A stretch of 9,368 bases of DNA from Bacteroidia bacterium (GTDB lineage Bacteria > Bacteroidota > Bacteroidia > Bacteroidales > Azobacteroidaceae). A program made the translations under genes and the position numbers. The stretch covers positions 1-9,368 of the forward strand of contig BNTR01000111.1 in assembly GCA_025996755.1 (NCBI GenBank), written 5' to 3'. The notes beneath the pieces are model-generated. The model was not told the DNA's origin, searched no databases, and worked only from the letters and a program-made list of their open reading frames with translations. Numbering within the stretch: the stretch's first letter is position 1; each line of letters opens with the position of its first letter. This document shows, one piece after another, positions 1 through 6,904 of this stretch.

Positions 1-127
1 GCCTACCACACGGGCGACATCGCGTGGCGCGACGAAGACGGCTACTATTGGTTTGTGGGTCGAAACGACGACGTAATCAAAAGTTCCGGCTACCGCATCG
101 GACCGTTTGAAGTGGAAAGCGCGGTGC
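1..127 (+). repeat. Exact 127-bp direct repeat, copy A (displaced acyl-CoA synthetase fragment)
   Basis: Bases 1-127 are identical to 2284-2410. The first mismatch is base 128 (C) against base 2411 (T), and beyond base 130 the sequences are unrelated. The segment codes in frame 1 for residues 423-464 of the acyl-CoA synthetase (A7/A8 region with HTGD and GRNDD), then runs into antisense galE, so it has no promoter, start or end of its own. Because it begins at base 1, I cannot tell whether the repeat extends further left. A length of exactly 127 equals a standard assembler k-mer, so a contig-end artefact is the favoured explanation (inference). Confidence 0.97.
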
Positions 128-935
128 CCAGATTGAAATATTCCAGCGGGGCTTTCGACTTGTTGTTCAGCATCCGTTCGATGGCAATCACGTGGGCTTT
201 TGCCAAGTCCACGACGTTGATGAAATCGCGGATACACGAGCCGTCGGGCGTGCCGTAGTCGTTGCCGAAGACGGACAATTCTTTGCGAATGCCTATCGCT
301 GTTTGCGTGAGGTAGGGAATGAGGTTTTGCGGCACACCGTTGGGCAATTCGCCGATTTCAGCCGTCGGATGCGCTCCAATCGGGTTGAAATAGCGCAGGA
401 TGATGCTTTTGAAAGGCACGCCCGCGTGGATGGTGTCGCGGATAATTTCTTCGTCGATTTGCTTCGTGTTGCCGTAGGGCGAAGTCGCCGGCAGGATGGG
501 AGCCGTTTCCGTCACGGGCAAATCTTTGGGGTTGGGCTGTCCGTAAACCGTGCAGGATGAGGAGAATACGATGCCGTCCACTTTGTGCGCGGGCATGAGT
601 TCCAGCAGATTGACGAGCGACACAATGTTGTTGCGGTAGTAAAGCAGCGGCTTTTCGACCGATTCGCCCACCGCCTTGCTGGCAGCAAAATGGATGATGC
701 CCTTGATGCCCGCGTGTTTTTTGAACACGCCATCCATCGCCGCCTTGTCGGTGCAATCCACCTTTTCAAACGCCGGACGGGAGTCGCTCACACGCGCGAT
801 GCCGTCAATGACTTCCTCGTTGGAGTTAGACAGGTTATCAACGATAACAACCTCATAACCAGCCGTTTGCAACTCCACCGTGGTGTGCGACCCGATGTAT
901 CCCGCACCGCCGGTCACTAAAATTTTTTCTTTCAT
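90..935 (-). CDS. galE: UDP-glucose 4-epimerase GalE, C-terminally truncated
   Basis: GalE interconverts UDP-glucose and UDP-galactose with bound NAD in the cytosol (Leloir pathway, supply of UDP-galactose for surface glycans). Seen: an extended short-chain dehydrogenase fold with the NAD-binding GGAGYIG loop at residues 9-15, D33/N34 at the end of beta-2, the SSS stretch at 125-127, and the catalytic pair Y154 and K158 in PYGNTK. The start at 935 places the GxxGxxG loop at the usual distance from the N-terminus, and a -7 box lies about 25 bp upstream. Family similarity runs to NLGT (residues 268-271); the last ten residues and the stop come from the antisense of the displaced acyl-CoA synthetase fragment. 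GalE is usually about 330-345 residues, so roughly 65-70 are missing. I infer that the break is an assembly junction at 127/128 and that the real gene is intact. Confident in identity, not in the 3' end. Confidence 0.93.
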   Translation of the reverse strand: MKEKILVTGGAGYIGSHTTVELQTAGYEVVIVDNLSNSNEEVIDGIARVSDSRPAFEKVDCTDKAAMDGVFKKHAGIKGIIHFAASKAVGESVEKPLLYYRNNIVSLVNLLELMPAHKVDGIVFSSSCTVYGQPNPKDLPVTETAPILPATSPYGNTKQIDEEIIRDTIHAGVPFKSIILRYFNPIGAHPTAEIGELPNGVPQNLIPYLTQTAIGIRKELSVFGNDYGTPDGSCIRDFINVVDLAKAHVIAIERMLNNKSKAPLEYFNLGTALSTSNGPMR

Positions 936-961
936 AATGATATATGTTTTTTTCCAAGGGA

Positions 962-969
962 CAAAGGTA
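962..969 (-). promoter_or_regulatory. -7 promoter element for galE
   Basis: The minus strand reads TACCTTTG, which fits the Bacteroidota -7 consensus TAnnTTTG, and the galE start codon follows about 26 bp downstream. No clear TTTG -33 element is present at the expected spacing. It forms one arm of a 9-bp perfect inverted repeat with the acyl-CoA synthetase promoter. Confidence 0.7.
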
Positions 970-982
970 CGAAAAAATTTTG

Positions 983-990
983 TACCTTTG
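983..990 (+). promoter_or_regulatory. -7 promoter element for the acyl-CoA synthetase gene
   Basis: TACCTTTG fits the Bacteroidota -7 consensus, with the start codon at 1018. The predicted 5' untranslated leader is only about 20 nt, leaving no room for a riboswitch or attenuator. No clear -33 TTTG is visible; the region where it should lie is occupied by the opposing galE -7 element. Confidence 0.72.
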
Positions 991-1017
991 CCCCGTCAAA
1001 ATTTTAGCATTTATGTT

Positions 1018-2676
1018 ATGATAGAAAAATATATTCCCCAACTGACCTTCAAAGACCAGGAGGACTTTAAGGCTAACTACAAGGTGCTGGTGCCCGACAA
1101 TTTTAACTTCGCCTACGATGTGGTCGATGATTGGGCGGCAACCCACCCCAACAAGAATGCCATCTGCTGGGTCAATGACTTGGGTGAGCATATCGACTTC
1201 ACGTTCAAGGAGGTGAAGGCGCAGAGCGATGCTGCCGCGTCTTATTTCCTCTCGCTGGGCATTGGCAAGGGCGATATGGTGATGCTCATCCTCAAACGCC
1301 GCTATTGGTATTGGTTTGCCGTTTTGGGCTTGCACAAAATCGGCGCGGTGGCTATTCCGGCGACCCATTTGCTGACGGAAAAAGACATCGTCTATCGCTG
1401 TAATGCCGCCGACATCAAAGCCGTCGTGGGCGTAGGTGATGCGCTGATTACCAAGCATATAGACGATGCGCTGCCCGAATGCCCGACGCTCATTCACCGC
1501 ATCTCTGTCGGTCCGGATGTGCCGGCGGGCTGGCTGGACTTCCAAAAGGGATTGAAAACGGCGAAACCGTTCGTGAGACCGCCGCACGTGAACGACAACA
1601 ACGACGCGATGCTGCTCTATTTCACGTCCGGCACCACGGGCAACGCCAAAATGGTGACGCAAAGTTTCATCTACCCGCTCGGACATATCGCCACGGCGCG
1701 CTATTGGCAAAACCTCCACGACGATAGCCTCTTCTTCACTTTAGCCGACACCGGCTGGGCAAAAGCCGCGTGGGGGAAAATCTACGGGCAATGGATAGCC
1801 GGAGCGTGCCTCTTCGTCTATGACCACGAAAAATTCACGCCCGCCGACCTTTTGAAGGTGGTGCAGGACTATAAAGTAACCTCTTTCTGCGCCCCTCCCA
1901 CCGTGTTCCGCTTTATTATTAGGGAGGACATCGCCAAATACGACCTCTCGGCGTTGAAATACTGCGAAATAGCGGGCGAGCCGCTCAACCCGTCGGTGTT
2001 CGAAACATTCCGCGAAATCACAGGCTTGAAACTTATGGAAGGCTTCGGACAGACCGAAACGACCGTGATAATCGCCAACTTCGCGTGGATGACACCCAAA
2101 CCCGGCTCAATGGGTATGCCAAACCCCGCCTACGACATCGACTTGGTAACCCCCGACGAGCGCAGTTGCAAGGTGGGCGAACACGGCGAGATAGTCATCC
2201 GCATCGACCGGTGGCGACCGGTAGGACTGTTTTTGGAATATTATCGCGATAAAGAACTGAACGACAGCGTGTTCTACAACGGTGCCTACCACACGGGCGA
2301 CATCGCGTGGCGCGACGAAGACGGCTACTATTGGTTTGTGGGTCGAAACGACGACGTAATCAAAAGTTCCGGCTACCGCATCGGACCGTTTGAAGTGGAA
2401 AGCGCGGTGCTCACCCATCCCGCCGTGATAGAATGTGCCATCACCGGCGTGCCCGACGAAGTGCGCGGACAAATCATAAAAGCCAGCATCATCTTAGCCC
2501 CCGAATACAAATCGCGCGCCAATGCCGAGTTGGTGAAAGAGATTCAAGACCACGTGAAACGCGTGACCGCGCCCTACAAATATCCGCGCATCGTTGAATT
2601 TGTGGAAGAATTGCCGAAAACGATTAGTGGGAAGATACGGCGGGGGCAGATTAGGAATGAATCTGCACGGAGATAA
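1018..2676 (+). CDS. AMP-forming acyl-CoA synthetase, ACSM-like (552 aa)
   Basis: It activates a carboxylic acid with ATP to an acyl-adenylate, then transfers the acyl group to CoA, releasing AMP and pyrophosphate. Seen: ANL-superfamily motifs in order, namely the P-loop TSGTTG at 203-208 with K211, the A5 motif GFGQTE at 342-347, HTGD at 425-428 (ribose-binding D428), GRNDD with hinge-region R443, SSGYRIGP at 450-457, and SGK with catalytic K539 near the C-terminus. The run DTGWAKAAWGK (244-254) resembles medium-chain (ACSM-type) synthetases more than acetyl-CoA synthetase, so short, medium or branched acids are likely substrates; this is inference. The start at 1018 is the only ATG in frame after the -7 box; frame-open sequence further upstream overlaps the promoter. 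It is divergent from galE and converges on the HIT gene with a 7-bp gap. Residues 423-464 are duplicated at bases 1-127. Complete gene. Confidence 0.93.
   Translation: MIEKYIPQLTFKDQEDFKANYKVLVPDNFNFAYDVVDDWAATHPNKNAICWVNDLGEHIDFTFKEVKAQSDAAASYFLSLGIGKGDMVMLILKRRYWYWFAVLGLHKIGAVAIPATHLLTEKDIVYRCNAADIKAVVGVGDALITKHIDDALPECPTLIHRISVGPDVPAGWLDFQKGLKTAKPFVRPPHVNDNNDAMLLYFTSGTTGNAKMVTQSFIYPLGHIATARYWQNLHDDSLFFTLADTGWAKAAWGKIYGQWIAGACLFVYDHEKFTPADLLKVVQDYKVTSFCAPPTVFRFIIREDIAKYDLSALKYCEIAGEPLNPSVFETFREITGLKLMEGFGQTETTVIIANFAWMTPKPGSMGMPNPAYDIDLVTPDERSCKVGEHGEIVIRIDRWRPVGLFLEYYRDKELNDSVFYNGAYHTGDIAWRDEDGYYWFVGRNDDVIKSSGYRIGPFEVESAVLTHPAVIECAITGVPDEVRGQIIKASIILAPEYKSRANAELVKEIQDHVKRVTAPYKYPRIVEFVEELPKTISGKIRRGQIRNESARR
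2284..2410 (+). repeat. Exact 127-bp direct repeat, copy B (native position)
   Basis: This is the native location of the sequence repeated at 1-127. Here it lies inside an intact reading frame that continues through the conserved C-terminal subdomain of the acyl-CoA synthetase, so this copy is the authentic one. Nothing at its borders (no inverted repeats, no target-site duplication) suggests a mobile element. Confidence 0.97.
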
Positions 2677-2683
2677 TCAGCCT

Positions 2684-3073
2684 TCAATACGCATCCGCAA
2701 TCGCTGCCGCAATGCTTTTAAACTCCTCCGGAGTGAACGACTTGCGTGCCGCTCTGAAGTCCATGTCGCTTTCCTCGGTAAGTGGAATCAGGTGGATGTG
2801 GGCGTGGGCAACTTCCAAGCCCATGACGCTCATCCCAATTTTCTTGCACGTAAGCACCTTTTTCATCGCTTTCGCCACTTTTTTTGAGAACACAAACATG
2901 TCTGTCAGCAGTTTGTTGTCCATGTCGAAGATATAATCGACTTCCTTTTTCGGCACCACCAGCACGTGCCCCCGAACAATCGGATTGATGTCTAAGAAGG
3001 CATAAAAATACTTGTCCTCCACTATCTTGTAGGAGGGCACCTCGCCTGCAATAATTTTACTGAAAATGCTCAT
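2684..3073 (-). CDS. HIT-family nucleotide-binding protein (129 aa)
   Basis: Histidine-triad proteins of this branch (HINT/Hit-like) bind purine nucleotides and hydrolyse phosphoramidates or nucleotidyl conjugates; the cellular substrate in bacteria is usually unknown. Seen: the N-terminal signature around IFSKIIAGEVPSYK, the G-H-V-L-V-V-P-K strand at 35-42, and the catalytic triad H90-x-H92-x-H94 in HAHIHLIP. The length is typical for a single-domain member. Its ATG overlaps the greA stop codon (ATGA, 3070-3073), so it is probably translated by coupling to greA; that gene pair is familiar in Bacteroidota. It converges with the acyl-CoA synthetase gene, and I see no hairpin terminator in the 7-bp gap, so read-through in both directions is possible. 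Confidence 0.93.
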   Translation of the reverse strand: MSIFSKIIAGEVPSYKIVEDKYFYAFLDINPIVRGHVLVVPKKEVDYIFDMDNKLLTDMFVFSKKVAKAMKKVLTCKKIGMSVMGLEVAHAHIHLIPLTEESDMDFRAARKSFTPEEFKSIAAAIADAY

Positions 3074-3540
3074 AATGAGATATTTATAATTTCAAACGTC
3101 ATCACGCCCGAAGGCACTTTTATCTCTGCGATGTCGCCCACTTTTTTGCCCATCAGTCCCTGTGCAATGGGCGTGCCGGCGGCAATTTTGCCCGATTTCA
3201 AATCCGCTTCGTTTTCGGAAACCAGCGTGTAAACCATCTGTTGATTGGTTTTCGTGTTCCGAATCGTTACCTTGTTCAATATCTGAACCGTATCCGTCGT
3301 GATTTTGCTTTCGTCAATCACGCGGGCGTTGGAAAACATTTTTTTCAACTGTGAAATCTTCGCTTCCAGCATCCCTTGCGCCTCTTTGGCGGCATCGTAT
3401 TCTGCGTTTTCCGACAAGTCGCCCTTGTCGCGCGCTTCTGCTATCTGCCTCGTGATTGCCGGGCGAGCCTCGGATTCCAATTGATTGATTTCTGCCTGCA
3501 GCTTGTTGTAACCCTCTTTGGTCATGTAAATTAGTGCCAT
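3070..3540 (-). CDS. greA: Transcription elongation factor GreA (156 aa)
   Basis: GreA enters the secondary channel of RNA polymerase and stimulates cleavage of the backtracked transcript, rescuing stalled complexes. Seen: an N-terminal coiled coil (about 8-78) whose tip holds the acidic pair D41 and E44 in GDLSENAEY, which helps coordinate the catalytic magnesium, followed by an FKBP-like C-terminal domain (about 82-156) with the PIAQGLMGKKVGD turn. Length and tip motif fit GreA rather than a Gre-like inhibitor. It starts 6 bp after the stop of the secreted peptidase gene and its stop overlaps the HIT start, so it is the middle gene of a three-gene transcript. Confidence 0.96.
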   Translation of the reverse strand: MALIYMTKEGYNKLQAEINQLESEARPAITRQIAEARDKGDLSENAEYDAAKEAQGMLEAKISQLKKMFSNARVIDESKITTDTVQILNKVTIRNTKTNQQMVYTLVSENEADLKSGKIAAGTPIAQGLMGKKVGDIAEIKVPSGVMTFEIINISL

Positions 3541-3546
3541 CTTTTT

Positions 3547-4749
3547 CTATTTTATGTTCAATTTTTTCTTCAAATCCTGCGGCAGAGCGTCTTTATGCAC
3601 CACGATGGTAATCGTTTTGTACTGCACAAAAGGCACCGAGGCATACCAACTGCCCTGATAGCCGGACGTTTCCGCCCACGAATTTTTCACCTTATAGTAG
3701 CGTGTGCCGTTTTGGTCTTGGGCGATGCCGTAGATGAGCATCCCGTGGTCGTCGGTCGTTTCGTAGCGGTCGAATCCCTCCTGACGCATCGCCTGTGTGA
3801 TTGTTTTTTCAGGCAGCGGACCCGTCAAAACCCTTACCAGCGAGTCGCGTTCCGCCTGCGAAATGCCCAGCCAGTGTGCCTGGTCGGAGCCGACGCCCTG
3901 TGTCGCCTTGGCATCCGGCACCACCGCCACGCCCTTGCGGGTGAAGCCTTTTTCGCTCACATCGGTCGCCCATGCCACCGTGTAGCCTTTGTCGAGCGCA
4001 CCGTCGATGATGCCCATAAACTCGTTCAGCGGCACATTGTAGGAATTTGACCACCGCCAATTGTCGGGAACTTCCACCGGAAAAGCCGTGTAGAACGGGT
4101 GGTGCGTAAACGAGGTGATGCTCACATAGTCATCGGTGTTGATACCCAACGACTTAGCATAACTTTGCGGCGTATATTCCTTGCCCTTATAGGTAAATTT
4201 TTCGGGAAGTTTGCCCAGATAGGCATCCAGGATGCCCTCAAAACCCTGCATCCACGCAGTTGAGAGGCGTTTATTGGGATTTTTCACCACCACATCCAGA
4301 TATGCAATCAGCGCAGCGTCCAATTCGCCGTGCTTGTGCCCCTCTTCGCCATAATTCAGCCCTTCCAAGACCTCATTGGGCACAATGCCATAGTCTTTGA
4401 TGCAGTCGAGCACGTCCTGAAACGAGCCACCCGCCGCAAAATTCAGCGTCCCGTGCATACGCACATACTTTTGTGCCTTATCAACATAATTGTGATACAC
4501 CACAAACATCTCAGACAAGTCCTGAGTGCCTTTCCCTTGCCGCAACAATTCGGATTCGAGCAATCCCAAACCCGAAAAACTCCAGCAAGTGCCCGAACTC
4601 GCCTGATTTTTCACCGACGTAATCGGCAATTCCTTCACCGTTTGAAACGCAAACGTGTCCGCTTCCGCCGCCTTTTTTGCACCCGCCAAAGCCGGAAAAC
4701 ACAGGCAGAGGGCTACTACGGCAATAAATAACTGTTTCATAACATTCAT
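3547..4749 (-). CDS. Secreted C1B cysteine peptidase (bleomycin hydrolase / aminopeptidase C type, 400 aa)
   Basis: Papain-fold peptidases of subfamily C1B trim N-terminal residues from peptides. Seen: a signal peptide (residues 1 to about 24, hydrophobic core FIAVVALCLCF, cleavage likely after ALA or AGA), the oxyanion Q49 and catalytic C55 in SSGTCWSFS, H335 in DDHGMLIYG, and N356 in VKNSW, so the Gln-Cys-His-Asn set is complete. The signal peptide points to the periplasm or beyond, unlike the cytosolic bleomycin hydrolases; secreted versions are known in Bacteroidota. No convincing lipobox is present (the residue before each Cys is Leu). A second ATG at codon 4 (base 4740) gives a more classical signal sequence and is an equally plausible start. 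It is the first gene of the peptidase-greA-HIT transcript, with a -7 element about 21 bp upstream. Confidence 0.92.
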   Translation of the reverse strand: MNVMKQLFIAVVALCLCFPALAGAKKAAEADTFAFQTVKELPITSVKNQASSGTCWSFSGLGLLESELLRQGKGTQDLSEMFVVYHNYVDKAQKYVRMHGTLNFAAGGSFQDVLDCIKDYGIVPNEVLEGLNYGEEGHKHGELDAALIAYLDVVVKNPNKRLSTAWMQGFEGILDAYLGKLPEKFTYKGKEYTPQSYAKSLGINTDDYVSITSFTHHPFYTAFPVEVPDNWRWSNSYNVPLNEFMGIIDGALDKGYTVAWATDVSEKGFTRKGVAVVPDAKATQGVGSDQAHWLGISQAERDSLVRVLTGPLPEKTITQAMRQEGFDRYETTDDHGMLIYGIAQDQNGTRYYKVKNSWAETSGYQGSWYASVPFVQYKTITIVVHKDALPQDLKKKLNIK

Positions 4750-4965
4750 ATTAAAAGTTTATCGTCCTGCAAAGGTAATTATTTTTTATTAATAATGAAA
4801 GTTTTGATTCCGGTGAAGATATTAATTTCTTTTATTTCGAAAAAAAGTTCACTGATACCTCTTACTAATGTAACATACAAGAAAGGGTGGAACATAGTGT
4901 ATATTGGTGATGACCACAATCTAACAACGACAAAGCCAGTCGACCGCGTTGCCCTTAGTTCAAAT
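4750..4965. other. AT-rich spacer between two minus-strand operons
   Basis: This gap holds the peptidase promoter at its left end and the doubtful 59-codon plus-strand frame. I find no clear rho-independent terminator for the winged-helix operon, no tRNA and no insertion-sequence ends. Its composition is visibly lower in GC than the flanking genes. Confidence 0.6.
4770..4777 (-). promoter_or_regulatory. -7 promoter element for the peptidase-greA-HIT operon
   Basis: The minus strand reads TACCTTTG in an AT-rich setting, followed by the peptidase start at 4749 (or 4740), giving a short leader. No exact TTTG -33 is present at the right spacing. Confidence 0.68.
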
Positions 4966-4974
4966 TCAGAGTAA
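4795..4974 (+). CDS. Possible small ORF of unknown function (59 aa), doubtful
   Basis: An ATG at 4795 opens a 59-codon frame ending in TAA at 4974, filling most of the gap between the two minus-strand operons. The product begins with a short hydrophobic, lysine-flanked stretch (MKVLIPVKILISFISKK) and continues with a polar tail that I do not recognise. Base composition is clearly more AT-rich than the neighbouring genes. It overlaps the 3' end of the winged-helix gene by 9 bp. There is no recognisable -7 element on this strand. It may be chance, a remnant of a decayed gene, or a real small peptide. Confidence 0.22.
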   Translation: MKVLIPVKILISFISKKSSLIPLTNVTYKKGWNIVYIGDDHNLTTTKPVDRVALSSNSE

Positions 4975-6018
4975 AAACTTTTGGAACCTGCCCACAGCAT
5001 CCTCCACCTCGCGGGACTCGCAATCGCTGCCGCCCTCAAAATAATTCAATAGCACCGCCTGCTTCTTGCTTGGCGATTTTTTCCACAGTCCGATGACTTG
5101 CCCGTCGGCGACGATGACCGGGCGGAAAACGCCGTTGCTGGAAATGGCTTTGCTGAGGTTTTGGGCGGGAAGCACCGCCGTGCGGTCGGTGTAAGCGATG
5201 ATGTATTCGTCGAAAGCAGGCAATAGAAGCACGGATTTTTTCGGATTCACTCCCTCCTTGAATGTCGTTGGCACCCAATAGGTGCGCCCGTCTATTTCTT
5301 CCGCGCAAAAATCCGCTTTTGTGGCTTCCAAACCCCTTTTTGCTTCCGTCTGCGACAAGCCCGACCACCACACGAAGTCGGATAAAGTTGCCGGACTGTG
5401 GCTTCTGAAATAGCGTTGCGTCAATTTTGCCAATGCTTCCTCTTTCGACACGGCGGACGATGTCGGCGTGCGCTCGTCCAGCAGGGCGTAGGTGTGCTCC
5501 TTCCCCCGCATCGCCCCGCTGCACACGATGGCATCCACCTCCGCCCGCATCAAAAAATGGTACAGGCGGGACGAATCTACCGCGATGTTTGCGCGTTCCA
5601 ATTCATCAGATAACTCCTTGCGTGTCAGATGCTTACCACCTTCCAACGCTTTTCGGATAGCCTGATTGCTTTTGTCGTAAAGAGCCTCCGTGATGCCCAA
5701 ATCCCTGTCCCGCGAGCGGGAAGACGATTTGATGCGCTCTGCCGACAGCAGCAACATCCCGCGAAGGTCTTCGGGCACAACGAAATGCCACGTCGGGCGC
5801 ATCACATGGGTGCGGAGTATCTCCCCGCGATTGAAAGCCTCCTCCACCATCCGCTCGGTGCTGCCCGGAAGCCGCACGCCGATAGCCCACTTCGCCATCG
5901 CATAATCCTGCGCCTGCATAGCTCCCATCCACGCAACAACCTCCCGGGGTGTCCGAAAATCGGTGTCCAAAAGATGATGGCTTTGAAGCCTGCTCGCGGC
6001 AATTTGATGGAGTGGCAT
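4966..6018 (-). CDS. AlkZ/YcaQ-like winged-helix protein, candidate DNA glycosylase (350 aa)
   Basis: This belongs to the HTH_42 (winged helix DNA-binding domain) superfamily, which includes Streptomyces AlkZ and Escherichia coli YcaQ (AlkX), glycosylases that unhook alkylated bases and interstrand crosslinks. Seen: MQAQDY with Q35 and Q37, matching the catalytic QxQ pattern of AlkZ (YcaQ has QxD); RPTWHFV with H78; the LLPAFDEYIIAYTDR block; and a C-terminal NGVFRPVIVADGQVIG strand pair, all hallmark blocks of the family. The start at 6018 is chosen because it lies 11 bp after the upstream stop and fits family N-termini; the frame stays open further upstream, but that part is antisense-phase shadow of the acetyltransferase gene. 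It is last in the atpG-acetyltransferase transcript. Family membership is firm; glycosylase activity and substrate are inference. Confidence 0.86.
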   Translation of the reverse strand: MPLHQIAASRLQSHHLLDTDFRTPREVVAWMGAMQAQDYAMAKWAIGVRLPGSTERMVEEAFNRGEILRTHVMRPTWHFVVPEDLRGMLLLSAERIKSSSRSRDRDLGITEALYDKSNQAIRKALEGGKHLTRKELSDELERANIAVDSSRLYHFLMRAEVDAIVCSGAMRGKEHTYALLDERTPTSSAVSKEEALAKLTQRYFRSHSPATLSDFVWWSGLSQTEAKRGLEATKADFCAEEIDGRTYWVPTTFKEGVNPKKSVLLLPAFDEYIIAYTDRTAVLPAQNLSKAISSNGVFRPVIVADGQVIGLWKKSPSKKQAVLLNYFEGGSDCESREVEDAVGRFQKFLL

Positions 6019-6029
6019 TGTGCAGGATT

Positions 6030-6902
6030 TTAGATGCCCAACCCGTCTGTGAACGAGGCAACAGCCTTTTTCTGCACAATGTGCGAATGGGGAGGCACGC
6101 TGTTTGCCTGCCAGACGTTGCCGCCGATGACGGAGTTGTGCCCAATCGTGATGCGTCCCAGAATGGTGGAATTGGAGTAAATAATCACATTGTCTTCGAT
6201 GATGGGGTGGCGCGGCACGTTGAGCGGCAGACCGTTGCTGTCGTAGACGAAGCCTTTTGCGCCGAGTGTTACGCCCTGATAGAGCCTGACGTGGTTGCCT
6301 ATCACGCAGGTTTCGCCAATCACCACGCCGGTGCCGTGGTCGATGCAAAAATATTCACCGATTGTTGCCCCCGGATGAATTTCGATGCCCGTGGCAGAAT
6401 GCGCCAACTCGGTGATGATGCGCGGCAGGAGCGGAATCTTCATCAACAGCAACTCGTGTGCCATACGGTAGTGCACCATCGTCAGGATGGCAGGGTAGCA
6501 GAACACCACCTCACTGTAATCGGTTGCCGCAGGGTCGTAATCCAGCACCGCTCTAACATCTGTTGCCAGCAATCGCTTGATTTCGGGGAGTTTATCGAAG
6601 AAAGCAAGCGTCAAATCCGCCGCCGTTTGAGTGGCTGCCGATTCGTCGATATGATATAAACAGCAGTATATCTGTGTGTTAAGCAATGTGTATAGACGTT
6701 CCAGCGACTTTTCTACGCCGCCGGCTTTGGCATCGCTGAAAAAACGCGGAAAAAACACGACGATTGCCTCGTTCACCAACTCCTTGATGCTGTCGATATT
6801 CGGCAGGGCATCCACACGCGGTACAGAGTCGCAATCCGGCGTATCGTTTTGTGCCAACTTGGCGGCAATGTCGCGCAGATAATTTGCAGGGATAGTCGTC
6901 AT
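6030..6902 (-). CDS. cysE: Serine O-acetyltransferase, CysE/EpsC type (290 aa)
   Basis: It transfers acetyl from acetyl-CoA to L-serine, giving O-acetylserine, the precursor that cysteine synthase converts to cysteine. Seen: an alpha-helical N-terminal domain (about 1-160) with the catalytic aspartate D123 in YDPAA, then a left-handed beta-helix of hexapeptide repeats (about 165-270) with H176 in IHPGA (position of the catalytic base), DHGTGVVIGET at 188-198, and RHP with H232. At 290 residues it has the long N-terminal domain common in Bacteroidota enzymes. Cysteine feedback inhibition cannot be judged from the sequence. It starts 2 bp after the atpG stop and is followed after 11 bp by the winged-helix gene, so all three are probably cotranscribed; there is no cysteine synthase gene beside it in this window. 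Confidence 0.93.
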   Translation of the reverse strand: MTTIPANYLRDIAAKLAQNDTPDCDSVPRVDALPNIDSIKELVNEAIVVFFPRFFSDAKAGGVEKSLERLYTLLNTQIYCCLYHIDESAATQTAADLTLAFFDKLPEIKRLLATDVRAVLDYDPAATDYSEVVFCYPAILTMVHYRMAHELLLMKIPLLPRIITELAHSATGIEIHPGATIGEYFCIDHGTGVVIGETCVIGNHVRLYQGVTLGAKGFVYDSNGLPLNVPRHPIIEDNVIIYSNSTILGRITIGHNSVIGGNVWQANSVPPHSHIVQKKAVASFTDGLGI

Positions 6903-6904
6903 AA

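Noticed and set aside
55..258. A 67-codon plus-strand frame starting in the synthetase fragment
   Set aside because: It runs across the 127/128 junction from displaced synthetase sequence into antisense galE, so it is a product of the chimeric join.
853..1719. A 288-codon frame on the minus strand
   Set aside because: It lies antisense to the well-supported acyl-CoA synthetase and crosses the divergent promoter; its composition (many His, Arg, Val) is typical of shadow frames in GC-rich codons.
2205..2224. Tandem 10-base repeat (CGACCGGTGG then CGACCGGTAG) in the synthetase gene
   Set aside because: It codes for the ordinary RWRPVG stretch before GLFLEYYRD in this enzyme and has only two imperfect units.
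6019..6348. N-terminal extension of the winged-helix gene by 110 codons
   Set aside because: This stretch is an out-of-phase reading of the serine acetyltransferase gene, is rich in Arg and His, and the family N-terminus begins at 6018.
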